Assembly (NCBI GenBank): GCA_032164295.1
Contig: JAJHTX010000006.1
Span: 2,728,001 to 2,792,000 of the forward strand
DNA: 64,000 bases
Reading direction: 5' to 3'
DNA from: Inonotus obliquus
Lineage: Eukaryota > Basidiomycota > Agaricomycetes > Hymenochaetales > Hymenochaetaceae
The position numbers were made by a program, and so were the translations under genes. The notes below the pieces were generated by a model that did not search any database, was not told the origin of the DNA, and worked only from the letters and a program-made list of their open reading frames with translations. This document shows, piece after piece, positions 24,202 to 35,547 of this stretch; position 1 is the stretch's first letter; the number at the start of each line of letters is the position of its first letter.

Positions 24202-24989
24202 TGTTTCCGCGTGTTGGTGCTGCCTTTGCACCTCCACGACAGGGCCAGGTATTTATACGGCGAAGAAATCATGTCAGCGAGAAGGGTTAATGCCTTGAAA
24301 TATTTCGGCCTATTGAGTATCCCCTGTCATCGACAGTGTAATGATTTATCAATCTTGTCGGCTACAATTTGTTGTTGTACTCGTAATCATCATGCTGTGA
24401 GTTGAGTCAGCGAGAATTCAGTCTGATGGATTTAGAGCTTTCGATGGAGCCATGTTGCGGAAAAGAGGAAAGATGGTAGAGGAAGGCATGGTATTCAGTA
24501 CAGGCGTTTGCAACTTCCAGTGGGCCGTAGCGTAATTTTATGATAGCGGCCAAGATAAACAAGCAAGATTGAGCCTCTGTCGTTCACTGAAAGGTACCGT
24601 GCACGTTTGCAATAAGCCAGCTTGTTGGAATGGCCTGAGGAAATAAAGGACGATGATTGTTCGTCCATCATGACAAGCCGGGAAGTTCCGATCAAGTGAT
24701 AATCGTCAGTACCATATCTAGGCAAAATGATACACATTTCTTGGTGGCTACAATACAAAAGCAAGTTCTTTGTTCCCTCCCACGCTCATCCAAATGTCTC
24801 TCCGTCGTATCTTTGCTATTCATACATGCTGCCATAGTTGTTGCAGACTCGGATTCGTAAAAGGAACGACGCGAACGTTGGAGGTCGTGGTGTTACATTG
24901 GTGTAACTTGTGATTGCGAGTGATTGCCGTCGTCTATAGGTGTGTTTAACCTTAGACTAAGGATATCTAAACTCCTTTCAGGTGATTTC
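24202..24989. other. intergenic region, no supported gene
   Basis: It lies between the start of the NmrA-like gene and the 3' end of the small gene at 24990-25489, both on the minus strand. Nothing with coding character is seen. It should contain the promoter of the NmrA-like gene. Confidence 0.4.
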
Positions 24990-25489
24990 CTAGTCACGGT
25001 GAATCGCATCGCTAGAGTCAGCACCATATCCGTATCCACCAGCACCAGCACCACTACGTACATTATATCTCCGTTTATGACTCCCAGTCCCAGACCAGTT
25101 CAATTCCTCCAACTTTTGGTACTTGCTAAATTCAGATACCCAAGGCCAACTGAAATAGCCACACCGCCAATATGCGCACTCCAGCCTTACCCTCTTCTCT
25201 TCTCGCTCCTGAGCTTCCTGGGCCTCACGCACATCTTCATCGTATAAGAATCTGAAGAAGTCGTCTTTGTACATTTCGCGGATTTCTTTGTCGGAGAAGC
25301 CTGGGTGGTTTTCGAGGACGATGGGGTTATAGGGAGAGTCGAGACCGGATGTATTCGAGGGTGGGACGGAAGTTTTGGACGAGCTACCATTTGGTTCTGT
25401 TGGAATGTTCGTCTCAATAATAGCGGTTGATTGCGGCCTGTCGGGGGAATTGAATTACGTAACCGCTAGAGAACACACTGAACGTACAT
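24990..25489 (-). CDS. uncharacterised 149-residue protein; start codon possibly split by an intron
   Basis: The main exon, 25437-24990, is open and encodes PQSTAIIETNIPTEPNGSSS, then NPIVLENHPGFSDKEIREMY, an acidic helical stretch (DEDVREAQEAQEREEKRVRL), an aromatic core (AYWRCGYFSWPWVSEFSKYQ) and a Gly-rich tail ending DAIHRD. No ATG starts this frame within the exon before residue 55. A 50-bp intron (25487-25438) with good GT-AG ends would bring the AT at 25489-25488 next to the exon's first G, creating ATG exactly in frame. Otherwise the start would be the internal Met at 25274. The protein family is not recognised. Confidence 0.55.
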
Positions 25490-25746
25490 CCTAGCCAGGT
25501 TTCTGTTAGATTTTTGATCAAAATTGTTTATGGGGAATGGTCGAAACGAAAGGGACAATTGCGGGAGAAGTTCAGAACAAGAAAGGGTGTCCGTTGGTTA
25601 AATACTGCTGAGACATAAGAGCCGCGAGCCACAATGAGCCACAATGGTGGTCGATTGTTACCCACTTGCACAAAGGAATGGTGGCTGCGCTTTCATATGA
25701 AGTCGACTTATTGTTTGTGTATAGTGGTCTTGCGATACTACATATT

Positions 25747-27333
25747 CTAACGAAACTCCAACTCTTCACCAAGACTGCTGATATGTAGATATTCTTCTTG
25801 TTTGCGAGCTACTTCTCGCAAGTCAACCAAAATTCGGCATCCGAGGACGCACAGACTTGCGACGGATATCGTCAGGATTTGGTTGTTTGGAACTCCTTCT
25901 GGTAGAACATGCCACAATGCGATATTCATGACTCCCGAGAGCAGGATACTGTGGATGAATCAACATGAGCTGGATGATTACTTCTGGAGATGCTAGAACG
26001 ATGTGGATTCACCTCGCAAAATATATCATCTGGTCTTGTACGAGGACATGATACAAGCTATGCCTCCTGCCGATACCAGAGGCACTTTCGAAAACACCGT
26101 CTTTTATAGATTTGTGCAGCGTTAAGCAGAGCAGGATGGATTCAAATACCGAAGTCGGAATCCTGAAAGAAACAACCTAATTAACGGTGGGTAATAAAAG
26201 CCGCTTTTACGGGGAGGAATTATATTGGCGTTACCCACCAATACACGCTCAGCCAACTAGGTGTGATAGTCCCACAAGCTCGGGGTGCTTCCAGGACGTC
26301 ATCTATGATTGTGAGATAAGTCCCTTGATCGTGAATCGAAGCCTTAATCTACTTGCCCTGAAATTTCCGTTCATACGAGAGCAGTATGCCCAGTGTAGCC
26401 GCCCCTTGCATAAAGTACATGGATCCGAGGGTAAGTGTCGCATTGCGAGCTAGTAAGTATGAGGCGTGTGCATGAGCTCTATCTAAGTAGACTAAGGATG
26501 CACCAACTTCTCCCGTAAAGGGCATGAACACGAATGGCCATGATCGCTATCGGCAACTTTAAATTCCATCCAATTGGGGAAGAGAAGTAGACCAAACCAT
26601 CCGCAAGTAGCACCAGAATCCATGCTAAGTCATTCGAATTGAAACCGCTTATTTGTGCTCTCAAGTACACCATGCACCAAGCCCGACCATGTGCTTGCCT
26701 GATCTGACTATGAGTTTATGGAATAATGTGCACGGTATCCGACATACACCTATAGATGTTATCAGGAAAAGACACTGTAATCTATGAGCAGGACATGCAC
26801 AATTCGTCAGAAAATGCTTGAAGTGTTTCGCCTGGGAGATGCGTGAATATAACTGGTTATAGCGTCTCCATTTCGCTGCTCACCATACAGGTAGATCAGG
26901 ACTACGCCCAATCCATAGTAGCGATTCTATAATGGAGTTATCGTGCATAGCAAGCAACCAGAGAACGTATAAACCACGTACCAAGAAATAGATCACTTTC
27001 ACCAGAGATAACGACGCGGACTGGGAAAGACTGATGAGTTATACTACGCAAGGCTCAGTTGCGGAAGTGCGAGAATAATAGTTTACCCAGAAGTGCTTAA
27101 CCTGAGGTGTGTTTAGTGTAAGCATTCCTGTGGGATACCAGGATACACCGGTGCGCCATTCACCTCATTATCAATCGTGATCACTAATTCAAGAAGGGAT
27201 ATCAGAACAGGGAACTGCAAGGTGAAGACTACGTACCAGTATCGTATACAACCACAGCCGTCGCTGCGACACCTGCATATCGGAGAACTCTTAGATAGTG
27301 AGCGGATAGTTCATAATCGACCAGATCCATCAT
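25747..27333 (-). CDS. DUF6533-type seven-helix membrane protein, multi-exon (copy 2)
   Basis: A paralogue of the gene at 0.6-2.2 kb. It starts at 27333 (MMDLVDYELSAHYLRVLRYA, then GVAATAVVVYDT). Exons follow with VITIDNE, VKHFW, YYGLGVVLIYLY, AWILVLLADAIMAIRVHALY (formed by two tiny exons), LGSMYFMQGAATLGILLSYE, VLEAPRACGTITPSWLSVYW, SLYHVLVQDQMIYFAR and the last exon ending GEELEFR at 25747. GT-AG introns throughout. The hydrophobic segments fit seven membrane helices. Nucleotide identity with copy 1 is highest in the last 150 bases. Its function is unknown; the family is often expanded in agaricomycetes. Confidence 0.72.
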
Positions 27334-28679
27334 TCCTAAGGCGAGCGGGAGGGTGAAGGGCGAAAATAGTAGATCCGATCCCGCGGACGAAGAGTTTATA
27401 TTCATCTTGCTGACACATGGTAAAGGACGAGTATGGGTTCGCCGGCACAGCCAAACGAATAAGAGAAGAATCAATATATCAACAACGTTTCATCCAATGT
27501 TGAATGATACTGAGTTCACAGGCGCCATTAGAGTGAATTGTAACGAATGTCCTGAAGACAACAGAAACTCGATGATGCCTTCAGACAAATGTGTCAAGAT
27601 TTAGAGCTGTTCTGGTATAAGATTTAGATACGCTTATGCCCTGAAGGAGGACAAACAGTAAGGTCATAGCCAGTTCTTCCGGGCCTGATGGATGGCGGAA
27701 AGTTGTGATCCTTCTTGATCGGTACTAAAGATGTAGGTGGTGTCTGAGAGGCTGGTGGTATGCATGGTGATATGACCCCGGCATGCGAGAAAAGCAAGCT
27801 AAGCATGGTTAACGTTTGTATGCCGACTTCAGAGAATAGCACAAGAGGGGAAGCCAATCTTGATGATGCGTATGTCATTAATTAATCTCTGCAAAACCAT
27901 CTGCGCAAGGCACTGCAAAGATGTTCCTCCTTCGTAGACGTGTCTTTGGGTATCAACAGGGCATCGTAGCCATTTTTCGGTGTCGTTGCGATTGGCAAAG
28001 CTGCGTGCTTTACGTTTAGATCGTACACATAACGCACCGGTGTATAATGCCACTATCCATCGACTCGTTCTCAGTATTGAGTCCGACAATGACTGCGAAC
28101 TGCAAGTACTTTTGAATGCAATCGACGAAACGTGGACCTATAGAAGAATTGACGGCCCGGGAGATGTAGACTACGGGGATCAGGGCACGAGTGCAGCAGG
28201 AAGATATGTGTGTCCTTACAGGAACAAAAGCCAGTGATGAACTCTTCACCGCGAAGAAGTCGAAGCGACCACGCAGAGATGATGATGCGTGAGATAGCGT
28301 GGGAAAGTTTGACTTTGTTCACCTTGTGGCATGCCGCGTCCACTACATACCTTACCTCTCGAATACAGTGCTCCAACTCGACAAAACTATGCGCATGAAC
28401 ACAGCTAGGATGCAGAGCGACCAATGTTGCATTCGTCTGCCGATCTGTGCTGAGCACATCACGTCTCGTCGTTCTATATCAGTGCCCTTTGATACCAACT
28501 TTCCTCGTATTCGTTGACCGTACAGGAGGCACAGATGAAAACAGGTTCTTTCCGTAACCAGTCCTCCCTGGTCCGGTCTGTTTCACATCTTGCGCTAGCA
28601 TCCATCATACTTCTCAGATACATGATATATTGAACGGAATGAGCGTGTGGCACAATGTGTCTCCTGCAGCTTGCCCACC
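27334..28679. other. intergenic region before the NLR-like gene
   Basis: It separates two divergent genes. Open frames occur on the minus strand at 27829-28089 and 28071-28457, with ordinary composition, but I find no recognisable domain and no consistent set of splice sites. A small unrecognised gene cannot be excluded. Confidence 0.3.
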
Positions 28680-31600
28680 ATGACCACCGAGTACTCATTG
28701 AAAGGTGCGCTCTCCTCCCATGTCTTCTTGCAAACCTGTCTGGACTGATTCTTGCTGCAGTTCTACGAGCTGAAGGATTACGATTCAATCGCCGGCTACA
28801 TAGCAAAGTGCCAGATCCTTATGTGGTGGTACGACTTGGTGATGCCAGCCAGAAGACCAAACCCATCGAGGAAAACACATCCCCGACCTGGAACGAGCTT
28901 CTTGCATTGTAAGGATATAAAAAGCATCCTTTCTGGGTCTACGATTCTGATGCAAGTCGCTTAGCTCTTCCAAGGATGATTCTGCTGCATTCGAGATCGC
29001 TATCAAGCACAAGTCATCATGGTCATCCGATCCATGCATAGGCATTGCTAGAATAAGAATTTCTGATCTACTAAGAAGATGTGCTGACGGAGAAAGTAAT
29101 TCTGCGACTTTTTCATGTTTCGACCTCCAAGCTAACACAGTGACAATTGCAGCTTCTTTAGCACTCTCATCAGGTTCTGCGACAATGGCCATGACTACAG
29201 GAACTCTCTTTCTACGTCTGGAAGTGTCTAATGCCATTGCTAATGTGGAACAAAGCCTGATAACAGCAGCCGAGGACGTCCAGGAACGCGGTTTTGTGCG
29301 ATCAGCAAATTCCGCTGATGTCTCGCAGTCAATCAACAATGGCGTTACCCAGTTGGCCAGGCAAGGTGAGCTGTATCACGCCATTGGAGAGCTGCTATCG
29401 AGGTTAGAGGCACTTCGGGGTGTCATGGATACCGTGTCTGAGGTGAGCCCAAAGACGTTCTCTACCATTCAACGAACTCGGAGCTGATGCGCATCAATAG
29501 ATACACCCATTCATGATCGTAGCGTGGTCACTAGTGTCGGGATTATATAAGGTATTTGGCAACTTGTTTGCAAGACGTTTTGCTGTTAGCTAATTTCTTC
29601 TAATCTGCAGGCGATTGATCGCACATTCCAGACAGACAAGAAGCTGGTCCATCTTGTACGTTCCTTGGAAAGCGCTTTCGCGTTTGTCCGCGAGAGGCAG
29701 TCACTCAAGGACAAGGTGGCGAGTCTTCAGCAATCGATCGAGGGTCTTTTGAAACAGACTGCAGAATGTTGCACGTTCGTACGACAGTACACACGGAGTA
29801 ATTTCCTTAGTACGTCCATCCGCTTCTGCGTTTGTATGACAGGTAAATAAACAATTCTGCTCAGGACGAATGCTTGATGTCAGTGCCAGTCAGAAAATAG
29901 AGGACTTTAAACGGGCGTTGGATGGATTTAAGAAGGAAATCGAGTCGGGTACAGTTTTTCATACTGCCTTGGTCTCGTCGCGCGTACAGGAACAGGTGGA
30001 TGATATTGGTCCGTTGTTCGATTACTCTTTTCAAGGGGTTCGACTCATCAAATTGCTAGCGTGTCGCCAGCGTCAATCATCTCTGCAAGAACGACTAAAC
30101 CCAGCCTCCTTCGACGCCTTTGATCGTCCAACTTGTCTTCCTGGAACGCGTACAGAAGTACTGCACCATATTGTCGAGTGGGTGTTCTCGGACACGGAGA
30201 AGAATATCCTCTGGCTGCATGGCGTCGCTGGCTCCGGAAAGAGCACTGTGAGCACGACAATCGCCAATGAGCTCAAAGAAATGTCCCGGCTTGGTGCTTT
30301 CCTATTCTTCGAGCGGGGAAAGAGCGAACCATCATCTGTGATCAGGACCATCGCATATAAATTGGCGCTGTACGATCCATCCATTGGCTCAAACATTCTC
30401 TCAGCGCTTGACAATGATAAGGATATTGCCACATCGTCCGCATTACACCAATTCACTCAGCTCCTTCTTCGTCCACTTTCTGCTGTTGCGGAATCGATGT
30501 CAGGACCTCTAGTTGTTGTACTAGATGCATTCGACGAGTGCGGGACGCCCGACTCACGGCGTAGTCTTATAGATCTTTTCAAGCGAGAGTTCCCGAAGCT
30601 GCCCAGGGTCTTTCGGTTCCTCATCACAAGCCGGAGGGAGCTGGATATCGACGTGCTTTTTTCTTCACGGCTGGAAATTGTGCGTGCACTGGAACTGGAC
30701 AACACAACAGCTGACAGTCTGCATGATGTCAACATATACATTCGAAAAGAAATGGATTCTATCTTTAAGGACAAGAATGTGGCGGTACCGCGGGATTGGC
30801 CCTGGGATGAGAAGTTGAACTCTCTCGGCAAAGCGGCAAATGGCTTATTCATTTGGGCCTCCACCGCGGTGAAAACGGTCAGAAGTAGTAATGACCCATT
30901 CAATCTGCTGGGCCAGCTAGTCGAGGACTCCCAGTCGCTTTCCGAGTTTGGACTAGACGACCTGTACGCAACAGTGCTCAGTAGCTCGGGGATCGCATGG
31001 AACGACAAAAGATCGAGAGACCGTTTCGAGAAAGTTTTAACCCTGGTTCTATGTAGCAAGGCTCCGCTTTCCATTGAAGTGATTGATGGCATTCTGGGCT
31101 GGAAGGAGCACGAAACATCTCGTTTCGTTCTCTCAGGCCTTCGCACTTTCGTCTCGTACACAGCGGGCGGCACTGTCGCGCTCTTTCATACATCCTTTTC
31201 GGACTACCTCATGTCACCCGAACAATCGAAGGGCCCATGGAGCATTGATATCCCTAAAGTAAAAACTTTCATTGTTGAACGATGTTTCGCTATCATGAAG
31301 GACCTCCTGCAATTTAATATATGCAGTCTAGAGTCGTCCTTCGTCCGAAACGACGACGTTCCCGGGCTCACCCATCGAATCGAGGAACGTATTCCATCTC
31401 ACCTTGAATACGCGTGTCGTTACTGGGCGCAGCATCTCTCCGACATTCCAGAGTCTACTGCTATGCTCGCCAACATGTCGGATTTCGCTCGCCACCGTCT
31501 TCTGTTCTGGTTTGAGGTGCTCAGCCTGGTCAAAGCATTCTACCGGTTTGCCAGCCGTGCGCTCCTGGATGCTGCCAATTGGGCAGAGGTAAATCATCCA

Positions 31601-33923
31601 CGAAACCGTCGTTGATTTTGCGTGTCTGACAAGCATCTAGTATATCAGTGTGGACATTGCTGCATTCTTGCGGGATGCCAGCAGTCTCGCGAGCACATAT
31701 GCGCCAGCTATCTCTCGATCTACTCCGCACATCTACGTCTCCATGATTCCTCTAGGGATGCATGACTCACTGGTTGCGCGACATTACTCCAAGCATGGTG
31801 CCGCGGTGGCAGGGATCGAGCGGAGAGGTGTGAAGAAGCCTCCGATGCATTTGAGAGTACTGGATGGCCATTACGACGCTGTTTACGCCGTCGCTTTCTC
31901 ACCGTGCGGAAAACGCGTTGCGTCAGGTTCTCGAGATAGAAGTATAAGAGTTTGGGATCTTGACAGTGGAGAAGAGATTTATATCCCGTTAGCAGGGCAT
32001 TCCAAGAGCGTCACGTCAATTTGCTTCTCGCCAGACGGGAAGCGTATTGTCTCGGGATCGTTGGACCGCACGATAAGAGTATGGGATGCTGAGACGGGCG
32101 AGTTGATTCTGGGTCCTCTAAATGGCCATAAAAAGGGTGTTCGGTGTGTCGTATTTTCACCTGACGGAACAAGGATTGCGTCTGGATCCACCGACAAAAC
32201 TATCGTCGTCTGGGATGCCAAGAAGGGGGAGCCTATTGTAGGTCCCTTCATCGGCCACACTGGCAGAGTTAATTCGGTTGCATTTTCTCTTGACGGCGCT
32301 CGGTTGGTATCAGGATCGGATGATCAGACAGTCATCATCTGGAATGTGCAGGATGGAGAGCCGGCTCACGAGCCTCTCAAGGGCCATTCTGACTGGGTCT
32401 GGTCCGTCGCGTTCTCTCCGGATGACAGGTATGTTGTCTCCGGTTCCCGCGATAATGCAATCGTGATCTGGGAGGTGGAAAGTAGGAATCCCATTGTTAC
32501 ATTTTCTGGGCACTCGTCACCGGTCACCTCGGTCGCGTACTCTCCTTGTGGAACTCGCATCGCATCCGCGTCAGCGGACAATACAATAATAGTTTGGAAT
32601 GCGGAAACTGGCCAGATCACCTCCGGCCCCCTCAAAGGTCACTCGAGCACAGTTCGTTCTGTCGCATGGTCCCCTGACGGAAAGTATTTTGCTTCGGGTT
32701 CCCTCGACAAAACAGTGAGGATATGGAGCGCTTCCGCCAGAGTAAACGAGTCGTACGAATTTTCTGGGCATGCAGATGTTATAACATCAGTCGCAATTTC
32801 TCCTGACGGAGGTCGAATTGCGTCCGCGTCTCTGGACAAGTCGATCATAGTTTGGAACGCCGAGAACGGGGAAGTTGTATTAGGACCTCTTCAAGGGCAC
32901 AGCAATGACATTAACTGTGTGCTCTTCACGTTGGACGGCTCTCGAGTCATCTCGGGCTCGGACGACAAAACGATCAGGGTTTGGGACGTCGATACCGGCG
33001 TGTTGATATTCGATCCGCTGAAGGGACACACCAGTGGAGTTTGGTGCATCGCAATGACACCGGACGGTTCTAAGCTTGCCTCTGGCTCCTATGATAATAC
33101 GATCCGGGTGTGGGAGCTCAAGACCGGAGCACTTGTCGCCGGTCCACTGCGTGGTCATTGGGACTCTGTCTACTCAGTGGCATTCTCGCCTAACGGAAAT
33201 CTTCTCGCGTCCGGTTCAGCCGACAAGAGGATCAGAATTTGGGACACAGAAACTTGGAAATGCATATCCGAACCTTTGACGGAACATAGCGATGAAATCA
33301 ACTCTGTCTGCTTTTCGCCGGATGGCACGCGGCTCGCTTCGGGCTCGCACGACAAGACAATAATTATCTGGGATGTGGAGAATCTGGAAATGATCGACAA
33401 GCTTTGGAAGAGATGCATGAATTATGTCCTATCTGTTATTTTCTCACTTGATGGAACACAAGTCATTTCAAACTTTGCGGAAGGCGAGATACGAATCTGG
33501 AACCTGGAAAGCGTGTTAAATGCCTACAAAATTCTCGAGGGGCATACGGACGCCATCCGATCTCTTGCCTTAGGATCTAATGGATCACGACTCGTTTCGG
33601 GTTCGTACGACAATACTATCAGAATGTGGGACGTATCGGACATAAACCATCGTCGCAACGAGGGCGATAGCAATGTTGCTGACGTCTCTCTGGGTTGGAG
33701 CGAGGACTTGTCAGCGTGGGTCTTGGGTGATGGAGGATGGATTCTACCTGGACATGGTCGTCATGAACTGCTGCTGTGGATCCCTCCAGACCTTCGTCCG
33801 ACGCTTTGGCGACCCCGAAACACTGCCGTCTTCAGTTGTGAGTTTTCGACGAGGCTTGATCTTAGCGGGGCGGCGCTTGGCGAGCAATGGACAGAGGTCT
33901 TCACGCGTCGGCAGGTTGAATAG
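28680..33923 (+). CDS. C2-NACHT-WD40 STAND protein (NLR-like), 1616 residues
   Basis: Eight exons (28680-28704, 28761-28908, 28965-29095, 29153-29442, 29501-29551, 29611-29809, 29865-31588, 31641-33923) close exactly in phase. Residues 1-100 form a C2 domain (KVPDPYVVVRLGDASQKTKP, NTSPTWNELL). About 101-330 is helical. The NACHT NTPase has Walker A GVAGSGKST at about 401-409 and Walker B PLVVVLDAFDEC near 497. A helical part follows, then 14 WD40 repeats at about 930-1530 and a conserved C-terminal tail with PPDLRPTLWRPRNTA. Related fungal proteins (HET-D/E/R group) act in non-self recognition; the C2 in place of HET suggests membrane or lipid attachment. Repeats 12-13 are the most divergent. 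The frame is intact, with no lesions. Confidence 0.95.
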
Positions 33924-34272
33924 TAGGCAGTGGAAGTCTGTCTGAGTTATTATCGTCGTATTGTCTGGATGGTTTTGAGCGTGTACATGATATTTTAATG
34001 TTGTTTTATCCACAAACGCGACTGCGATATATGCGTGCGTGCCATTGAATTAACTCGAGAGGAAGACATATAGACTCTCTCGGAACACGGTCACCTGCGG
34101 CGGAGTCGGAAAGACGCGTAACGTCCCGGCTGTACACGTGATCAGACAATTGTGGCGCGGTGACGGAGATGATGTCACAGCTTGCTTCCCTCTAATTGCC
34201 CGTAAAATGCTCTTTCTTCTTCTTTTCGCCCCCATCTCCTTCGTCTCCTGCCTTGATTTCTACCCAAAAAAA
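33924..34272. other. short intergenic region
   Basis: About 350 bases between two plus-strand genes. It should hold the 3' end of the NLR-like gene and the promoter of the OM14-like gene; a pyrimidine-rich tract (34204-34260) directly precedes the start codon, typical of fungal promoters. Confidence 0.4.
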
Positions 34273-35172
34273 ATGTCCTACGCCGACGTTGCTGCGCACA
34301 ATGCTCCGCCACTCTCACAGCAGGTGCGTCTCATTAATAATCATAAAAGTTTACACTGCTAAAGTTCTTTCATAGCCCAAACCAGATGCGGCACTCTTAA
34401 ACACTGACCCACCCACCTCCTCCAACGTTGCAGACGATGCGTTAAAAGTCAACGTTGTCGCGCCGGGATTCAAGGAAGACCCTATTACAATAACATCTGA
34501 AGGGAAAGCAACGTATTTCGAATCGGATTACGAGGACGAAGGAGGGAATGTTAATGGGAGTGAGAAGAGGAAGAGAAGGAAAGAAAGGTTGAGGAATAAG
34601 GAAAATGAGGTTGTAGGTTTGTGGGAGGCTGCAAAGGAGCGCCTGTTTCAGCCTGGTGTTGCGGGCGGGTTACTTGGTGTTGGTATGTTCCTTCCTGTGG
34701 CATGAATTAATCGCGCATATATGCTGACGATTATCATCCAGTAAACGTTGGAATCCTCGGATATGCATCTTATGCACTATACTCTAACCCTTCATTGCGC
34801 CGTGACACGCGTGCGCTTACTGCCGGGTCCGTCTCTCTCCTCACTCTCTTCGGTCTCGAAGGATATGCTGCGGAACGCTACGCGCAAACACCACGCGGAA
34901 AAGCAGAACGCGAGCATGCACGCGAAGAAGGTGCTGCGCTTTACCGCCACGCGCGCGAAGTCGTGCTTCGTCCCGGTGTTCTTGGTGGACTCGTTGGACT
35001 TGCAAACGTCGGTATATTAGGAGGTGTTGGATTTGTGGCGTGGAAGAATTGGGAGAGGCCTACATGGGATAGGAGGATTGTCAGTGCAGTCAGCGTTGGT
35101 TTGTTTGGCCTTTGGAGTGCTGAAGGCTTGGTGGCGGAGAAGTATAGGTATGAATCCCACGGCAGGAAGTGA
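34273..35172 (+). CDS. OM14-like mitochondrial outer-membrane protein, 262 residues
   Basis: Exons 34273-34323, 34376-34682 and 34742-35172 join in phase. The start MSYADVAAHNAPPLSQQPKP resembles fungal OM14 C-terminal-domain proteins. About 60-110 is charged (KRKRRKERLRNKE). Then come two similar halves: GVAGGLLGVVNVGILGYASY (117 on) with GLEGYAAERY, and GVLGGLVGLANVGILGGVGF with SAEGLVAEKY, each giving two hydrophobic segments. In yeast, Om14 is a porin-associated protein that helps dock cytosolic ribosomes at mitochondria. The assignment rests on my recollection of the family and on topology. I chose this ATG rather than an upstream in-frame one (34207) that would add a signal-like leader. 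Confidence 0.7.
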
Positions 35173-35547
35173 ATGGTTGGGATACTGGTTTAATGCAAAT
35201 GATTGACTCCCCGAACTGCAACTAACTTTAAAAACACCAGTATTTATAATAGTTTCGAATGTTCAACTAGTTCTGCATGTAGTAGCCCGTTCAGACTTTG
35301 CTTTCCATCCTCGGTACTTGAGTGTTTCGCGTCTAATTGTATCTCAGTAATCACTGATAAGGTTTTGATGAAGATCAGAGATTGCCACCTCTGAAAATGG
35401 TTGAGAAGAGTAAGGCTACACGGAACGCGGTTCAAGTTTCCCATGTACCTTCGCATATGTACGCTTATCTAAATCTATATTGAATATATTCCTCTAAATT
35501 GATCGAGACCTTCATGTTCATCAATAATTAACTATGCAAGCACGTCC
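35173..35547. other. intergenic region between convergent genes
   Basis: The OM14-like gene (plus) and the manganese peroxidase gene (minus) converge here. About 375 bases of untranslated and spacer DNA; no gene seen. Confidence 0.45.

Noticed and set aside
30457..31173. 238-codon open frame on the minus strand inside the NACHT exon
   Set aside because: It is the mirror of a strongly coding plus-strand exon with Walker motifs; composition fits an antisense shadow.
31979..33418. Several minus-strand frames of 60-93 codons across the WD40 exon
   Set aside because: They repeat with the WD40 period and are shadows of the repeats.
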